Below, one piece after another: positions 60,172 through 64,000 of a stretch of DNA of 64,000 bases. The notes under the pieces are model-generated. The model saw only the letters and a list, made by a program, of their open reading frames with translations, made no database searches and had not been told where the DNA came from. Source of the stretch: Flavobacteriaceae bacterium. Its GTDB lineage: Bacteria > Bacteroidota > Bacteroidia > Flavobacteriales > Flavobacteriaceae. Location: NCBI GenBank assembly GCA_013373385.1, contig JABXHX010000030.1, positions 1 to 64,000 of the forward strand, read 5' to 3'. Position 1 is the first letter of the stretch. The number at the start of each line of letters is the position of its first letter. Both the position numbers and the translations under genes were made by a program.

Positions 60172-61529
60172 TGTCTTTTATAAAAGAAAATAGCATAAAA
60201 TATTTGGTAATTGTCACCACTATTATCCTCTATTTTTTATTTGCTTATCAACTAGAGCGCACACAATTTGTAAACTTACTTGTTTTATATGCTTGTTTGT
60301 TTGCTTCCTACTTTTACCTTTTAAAAAAGAACAATAACGAATTTAAATTTCTAGTAGGAATTGCTGTTTTATATAGACTCGTTTTTTTATTTGCCATTCC
60401 TAATTTGTCACAAGATTTTTATCGATTTATTTGGGATGGGCGATTAATTTTTGAAGGCTTAAACCCTTACCTATATCTACCAGAAGATTTTATCAATCAA
60501 CAACAGTTTCCAGTAAACCAAGCACAAGAATTATACACAAGTATGGGTGCATTAAACGGGAGTCATTTTACCAACTACCCTCCTATAAACCAATTATGCT
60601 TCTTTATAGCTGCTGTTCTTGCAAACAAAAGTATTATGGGCGCAGTTATTGTAATGCGACTCCTCATTATTTTTGCTGATATTGGTATTATCTATTTTGG
60701 CAAAAAAATACTTACTCAACTAAAGCTACCAACCGGTGCTATTTTTTTATATGCATTAAATCCGTTTATTATTATTGAACTAACAGGTAATTTACATTTT
60801 GAACCTGTGATGTTATTTTTCTTAGTCTGGTCTATTTATTTACTTCTAAAAAAGCAACAGCTTTGGGCAGCAGCTGTATTTGCATTATCCATATCCGTTA
60901 AGTTAATTCCATTACTATTTTTACCCTTATTTTTTCAATGGTTTGTAAAAAATGAACATGCGTTTAAAAAAGGAATTGCAACATTAGCTGCTTTTTATGG
61001 AGTTGTTTTAGCTGTAACCCTACTTCTATTTTTACCTTTTTATACTCCTGAACTCATTGCTAATTACTCCAATTCAGTAGGATTATGGTTTAGAAATTTT
61101 GAATTCAACGCCAGCTTTTACTACATTTTTAGAGAGATCGGATATGTATTTAGAGGCTATAACGAAATAGCAATTATTGGTAAAATAATGCCCGCTATGA
61201 CTATCCTTTTTTTGGGGTGGATTACTCTTTTTAGAAAAAATAAACAACCCAAACAATTGCTTACTGCAATGCTATTCGGTATTTCTTTTTATTATTTTAC
61301 CACCACCACAATGCACCCTTGGTATTTAGCCACCCTTATTTTACTAACTACTTTTACACGGTATAGATTCCCTATAATTTGGAGTGTGGCAATAGTGCTC
61401 AGCTATCAAGCTTACGCAAATACACCTTGGCAAGAAAACCTATGGTTGGTGGCTATTGAATATGTTATAATGTACAGTTTTTTAATTTGGGAGATAACTA
61501 ACAAAAAACGCTCCATATTACTTTTATAA
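60171..61529 (+). CDS. GT-C mannosyltransferase-like membrane protein
   Basis: At 452 aa with about eleven TM helices, the loop after the second TM pair reads LSQDFYRFIWDGRLIFEGLNPYLY, an acidic GT-C-like catalytic site (D..R..WDGR) similar to polyprenyl-phosphate-mannose-dependent transferases. Later loops include NGSHFTNYPPINQL and LNPFIIIELTGNLHFEPVMLFF. The upstream DPM1-like GT2 could supply the donor. The gene starts with overlap TAATG and ends the operon; a terminator follows. Acceptor is unknown. Confidence 0.75.
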   Translation: MSFIKENSIKYLVIVTTIILYFLFAYQLERTQFVNLLVLYACLFASYFYLLKKNNNEFKFLVGIAVLYRLVFLFAIPNLSQDFYRFIWDGRLIFEGLNPYLYLPEDFINQQQFPVNQAQELYTSMGALNGSHFTNYPPINQLCFFIAAVLANKSIMGAVIVMRLLIIFADIGIIYFGKKILTQLKLPTGAIFLYALNPFIIIELTGNLHFEPVMLFFLVWSIYLLLKKQQLWAAAVFALSISVKLIPLLFLPLFFQWFVKNEHAFKKGIATLAAFYGVVLAVTLLLFLPFYTPELIANYSNSVGLWFRNFEFNASFYYIFREIGYVFRGYNEIAIIGKIMPAMTILFLGWITLFRKNKQPKQLLTAMLFGISFYYFTTTTMHPWYLATLILLTTFTRYRFPIIWSVAIVLSYQAYANTPWQENLWLVAIEYVIMYSFLIWEITNKKRSILLL

Positions 61530-61573
61530 AAAGAACGAATGTTTATTTGAACAACATATATTGTTCTTTTTTT
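61528..61573 (+). terminator. Terminator after the glycosyltransferase operon
   Basis: GAACAA/TTGTTC (61549-61554 with 61561-61566) around CATATA is followed by seven T; a competing stem AAAAAGAAC/GTTCTTTTT (61528-61536, 61563-61571) overlaps it. Either gives a terminator directly after the stop codon. Confidence 0.55.
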
Positions 61574-61600
61574 GTACTTTAGAGCTTCATTTTATTTCTT

Positions 61601-62638
61601 ATGAAGCGACTTACAATTAAAGACATTGCCAATCATTTTAACGTATCTATTTCTACCGTTTCTAAAGCGTTGAATGACAGCTATGAAATAAGTGTAAGTA
61701 CCAAAGAAAAAATTCAGCGTTTTGCAAAAGAAAACAATTACAAACCTAACTTTAATGCGTTAAGTTTAAAGAGTAGAAAAACAAAAACAATTGGAATCAT
61801 CATTCCCAATATGTTAAACTATTTTTTTGCGCAAGTATTTAAAGGAGTAGAAAAAGTAGCCAACAAAAGAGGCTACAAAATAATCTCTTGTATTTCTAAC
61901 GAATCGTACGAAAAAGAAAAAGAAACGCTAGAAATGTTATCAAATGGTAGTATTGACGGGGTAATAGTTTCTATTGCAGAAGAAACAGAATTACAAAACA
62001 ACTTTAGTCATTTTGAAAATTGTATTGCTGCAGGAATCCCAATTGTTATGTTTGATAGAGTTGCTGAACGCATCAATTGTGATAAAGTAATTACTAACGA
62101 TTTTGATGGTGCAGTAAATGCAGTACAACACTTGGTAAAAACAGGATTTAAAAACATTGCATTTATATCTACAATAAGCAACTTACAAATTGGTCGTTTA
62201 AGACATCAAGGCTATCTTAAAGGCTTAGAAAAAGAAAATATTGCTATTAGAGAAGACTTTATCATCAATATAAAAGAAGACGATTACAAAGAATATGAAA
62301 ATGTACTAACGCCTATTTTTGCTCAAAAAGATATTGACGCAGTGATTACTACAGATGAGTCTTCTGCCATTGCTGCAATGAAAGTAGCCATTAGAAAAGG
62401 ACATACAGTACCAGATAACTTTTCGGTCATTGCTTTTTCTAACGGAATTTTAGCTAGGCATTCTAGTCCAAAAATGACAACAGTAAGTCAGCACGGAGAA
62501 CAAATGGGTGCTACTGCTGCAGAAAAACTAATTGACAAATTAGAAAATAATAACGATACTCATAACGAAACCTTTATTATTAAAACAGATATCGTTGAGC
62601 GAAAATCTACTAAATCTTACATGGTAGTTCACAATTAA
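61601..62638 (+). CDS. LacI-family transcriptional regulator
   Basis: At 345 aa it has an N-terminal LacI-type HTH (MKRLTIKDIANHFNVSISTVSKALN, hinge helix region with NYKPNFNALSLKSRKT) and a periplasmic-binding-protein-like effector domain (TIGIIIPNMLNYFFAQVFKGVEKVA to VIAFSNGILARHSSP, VVSQHGEQMGATAAEKL). Such regulators respond to sugars or sugar phosphates. The target genes are not adjacent on this strand except the preceding glycosyltransferase operon, which seems unlinked. Its stop codon abuts that of the convergent DUF2797 gene. Confidence 0.95.
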   Translation: MKRLTIKDIANHFNVSISTVSKALNDSYEISVSTKEKIQRFAKENNYKPNFNALSLKSRKTKTIGIIIPNMLNYFFAQVFKGVEKVANKRGYKIISCISNESYEKEKETLEMLSNGSIDGVIVSIAEETELQNNFSHFENCIAAGIPIVMFDRVAERINCDKVITNDFDGAVNAVQHLVKTGFKNIAFISTISNLQIGRLRHQGYLKGLEKENIAIREDFIINIKEDDYKEYENVLTPIFAQKDIDAVITTDESSAIAAMKVAIRKGHTVPDNFSVIAFSNGILARHSSPKMTTVSQHGEQMGATAAEKLIDKLENNNDTHNETFIIKTDIVERKSTKSYMVVHN

Positions 62639-63436
62639 TTAAGCTAGTATATTTAACTCAACTACCAAACCTTCATTGGCTCTTATATTAAAAACAGTTT
62701 CGTCTTCAAAAATTAAATACTGCCCTTTAATACCTACCAATATTCCTGTATAAGATTTCTCTTTTACTAAATTTAAACTTTTAGGTTTTTCTGGATATTT
62801 GTTCACAGGAAAATTCAACTGAGTTTCTTTATTATTTTCAATAAAATATTCTTGTACTTCCTTTGGAATATAAGTACGAAGACGCTCTTGCCAAGCTTGT
62901 AGGTTTTCATCTTCAATATCATTCTTTAACATTTTGCGCCAATTGGTTTTGTCTGCCACATGCGCTTTTAACGCTACCTCTGTAATTCCTGCCAAATATC
63001 TATTAGGCACCTCTACAATTTCAATAGCTTCGTGTGCACCTTGATCAATCCAACGTGTAGGAACTTGTTGCTTTCTGGTAACTCCAACTTTTACATTACT
63101 TGAATTTGCCAAATACACAATATGAGGTTGTAATTGCACTTGCTTTTCGTAAGCTAAATCTCTATCCTCAATACCTAAATGTGCTGTACTTAACTCAGGC
63201 CTCATAATCCAATCTCCAGCATTGGGTGTTTCAAAAAAACAACTCTTACAATAGCCTTGTCTGTAAATAGTTTTCTCTAAATGACAATGCAAACATTTAT
63301 ATTTTTTAAAAGAAATTTCAATAGTTTTATCTATTAACTGATTCATATTCAAGAAATCAGTATCCATTTCTAAATAATACTGAATGGTTTCTAAATGTTC
63401 TGTTGGCATTTTTTTTAACACGCCTTGATATTTCAT
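62639..63436 (-). CDS. DUF2797 domain protein
   Basis: At 265 aa it has a zinc-ribbon-like Cys cluster near the N-terminus (KCLHCHLEKTIYRQGYCKSCFF) and the conserved segment IVYLANSSNVKVGVTRKQQVPTRWIDQGAHEAIEI, which resembles a GIY-YIG-like core (YLANS...KVGVT...R). The C-terminus has ILVGIKGQYLIFEDETVFNIR. The family is conserved in Bacteroidota and elsewhere without known function; a nucleic-acid role is possible. It has a TAAGTTTG promoter element about 40 bases upstream. Confidence 0.85.
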   Translation of the reverse strand: MKYQGVLKKMPTEHLETIQYYLEMDTDFLNMNQLIDKTIEISFKKYKCLHCHLEKTIYRQGYCKSCFFETPNAGDWIMRPELSTAHLGIEDRDLAYEKQVQLQPHIVYLANSSNVKVGVTRKQQVPTRWIDQGAHEAIEIVEVPNRYLAGITEVALKAHVADKTNWRKMLKNDIEDENLQAWQERLRTYIPKEVQEYFIENNKETQLNFPVNKYPEKPKSLNLVKEKSYTGILVGIKGQYLIFEDETVFNIRANEGLVVELNILA

Positions 63437-63476
63437 AAAAAGAATTTAGTATTTTTAACTCGTTGTGAATAGCTAA

Positions 63477-63484
63477 CAAACTTA
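63477..63484 (-). promoter_or_regulatory. Candidate -7 element of the DUF2797 gene
   Basis: TAAGTTTG on the minus strand matches TAnnTTTG, about 40 bases before the ATG at 63436. No proper -33 element. Confidence 0.35.
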
Positions 63485-63535
63485 CTATAAAAAAGCAAGT
63501 ATTCAGAATTTTAATTTAAAAATGCAGCAAACTTT

Positions 63536-64000
63536 ATGTCTTTTCCTTTAGTAAATTCAATCATTTCTTGGTTTTTAAAAAAGCGTAAGCATCAAATAGA
63601 ATTATTTTTAAAATACCCACTAGATGTACAGCAAGAGCTGCTTTTTAAATTACTAAATACAGCAAAAAATACTGAGTTTGGAAAGCAATACTCTTTTTCT
63701 AAATTAAAAAATTACACTGATTTTGCAACAACAGTACCTATACAAAAATACGAAAGCATTGAGCCTTTAATAGAACGTTGCAGAAAAGGAGAACAGAACT
63801 TATTCTGGCCAACAACCATAAAATGGTTTGCCAAATCTAGCGGAACCACCAATGCAAAAAGTAAATTTATTCCAGTTAGTGATGAAGCCATAGAATATTG
63901 CCACCTAAAAGCTGGTAAAGACATGCTTTGCCTTTACATTAACAATAATGAAGACACACAGTTATTTGTTGGAAAAGGATTGCGCCTTGGAGGTAGCTCT
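63536..64000 (+). CDS. GH3 auxin-responsive promoter family protein, N-terminal part
   Basis: The coding frame from the ATG at 63536 runs open to the window end (155 codons) and is not in the ORF track. MSFPLVNSIISWFLKKRKHQ is followed by LLNTAKNTEFGKQYSF, VPIQKYESIEPLIERCRKGEQNLFWP and the nucleotide-binding KWFAKSSGTTNAKSKFIPVS, all characteristic of GH3-type acyl-adenylate-forming enzymes. Plant GH3 proteins conjugate amino acids to hormones; bacterial members have unknown acyl substrates. The C-terminal portion is outside the window. Short gap and divergence from the DUF2797 gene. Confidence 0.9.
   Translation, partial: MSFPLVNSIISWFLKKRKHQIELFLKYPLDVQQELLFKLLNTAKNTEFGKQYSFSKLKNYTDFATTVPIQKYESIEPLIERCRKGEQNLFWPTTIKWFAKSSGTTNAKSKFIPVSDEAIEYCHLKAGKDMLCLYINNNEDTQLFVGKGLRLGGSS

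Overview
The window comes from an AT-rich bacterial chromosome that is almost certainly Bacteroidota, family Flavobacteriaceae. The evidence is two GLPGLI-family proteins beside a TonB-dependent-receptor-like barrel, FtsZ with a long acidic linker, a short RpoD, a SusC-style carboxypeptidase-regulatory N-terminus on the barrel protein, and many candidate promoters of the Bacteroidota type (-7 element TAnnTTTG). An arsenosugar-biosynthesis gene set hints at a marine or otherwise arsenic-exposed lifestyle; the genus cannot be fixed from this window. Gene density is high, no intergenic gap exceeds about 300 bases, and I see no insertion sequence, prophage, CRISPR array or rRNA.

Layout. 1-3.1 kb (minus): clpP N-terminus (partial), tig, a small holin-like membrane protein and an unknown membrane protein. 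3.1-10 kb: a barrel protein plus two GLPGLI proteins (minus), divergent from a histidine kinase/response regulator pair (plus); three GTTAAC boxes at exact 10-bp spacing lie between them. 10-16.4 kb: deoxynucleoside kinase, an ECF sigma/65-aa protein/MscS-like operon (minus) divergent from rpoD, then rpe, a CBS protein, an NTF2-like secreted protein, tRNA-Arg and yqeY. 16.4-31.9 kb (minus): a complete division and cell wall (dcw) cluster mraZ-rsmH-ftsL-ftsI-murE-mraY-murD-ftsW-murG-murC-ftsQ-ftsA-ftsZ, preceded by three tandem MraZ-type operator boxes and followed by an intrinsic terminator; five of its thirteen genes use TTG or GTG starts.

32-37.6 kb (plus): an operon-like run of alpha/beta hydrolase, engB, an RluA-type pseudouridine synthase, an alkane monooxygenase-like di-iron enzyme, aldehyde dehydrogenase, nitroreductase and a 74-aa unknown. 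37.6-43.3 kb: penicillin acylase family protein (minus), DegT-type aminotransferase, a small lipoprotein, fabD (minus) and a YhhQ-type transporter. 43.3-48.6 kb (plus): DUF547 protein, AhpD-like protein, radical SAM ArsS, secreted rhodanese, TIGR04282-type glycosyltransferase, purine-nucleoside phosphorylase and ArsM, together a probable arsenosugar pathway.

48.7-54.4 kb: a solitary SRA-HNH modification-dependent endonuclease (plus), then on the minus strand a universal stress protein/lipoprotein/mini-Omp85 operon and an outer-membrane barrel/GH113 lipoprotein pair. 54.5-61.5 kb (plus): a tightly packed operon with an FAD oxidoreductase, a polytopic 4Fe-4S protein, a MORN-like repeat protein, two GT2 glycosyltransferases and a GT-C mannosyltransferase-like protein. 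61.6-64 kb: a LacI-family regulator, a DUF2797 protein (minus) and the N-terminus of a GH3 auxin-responsive-promoter family protein cut by the window edge.
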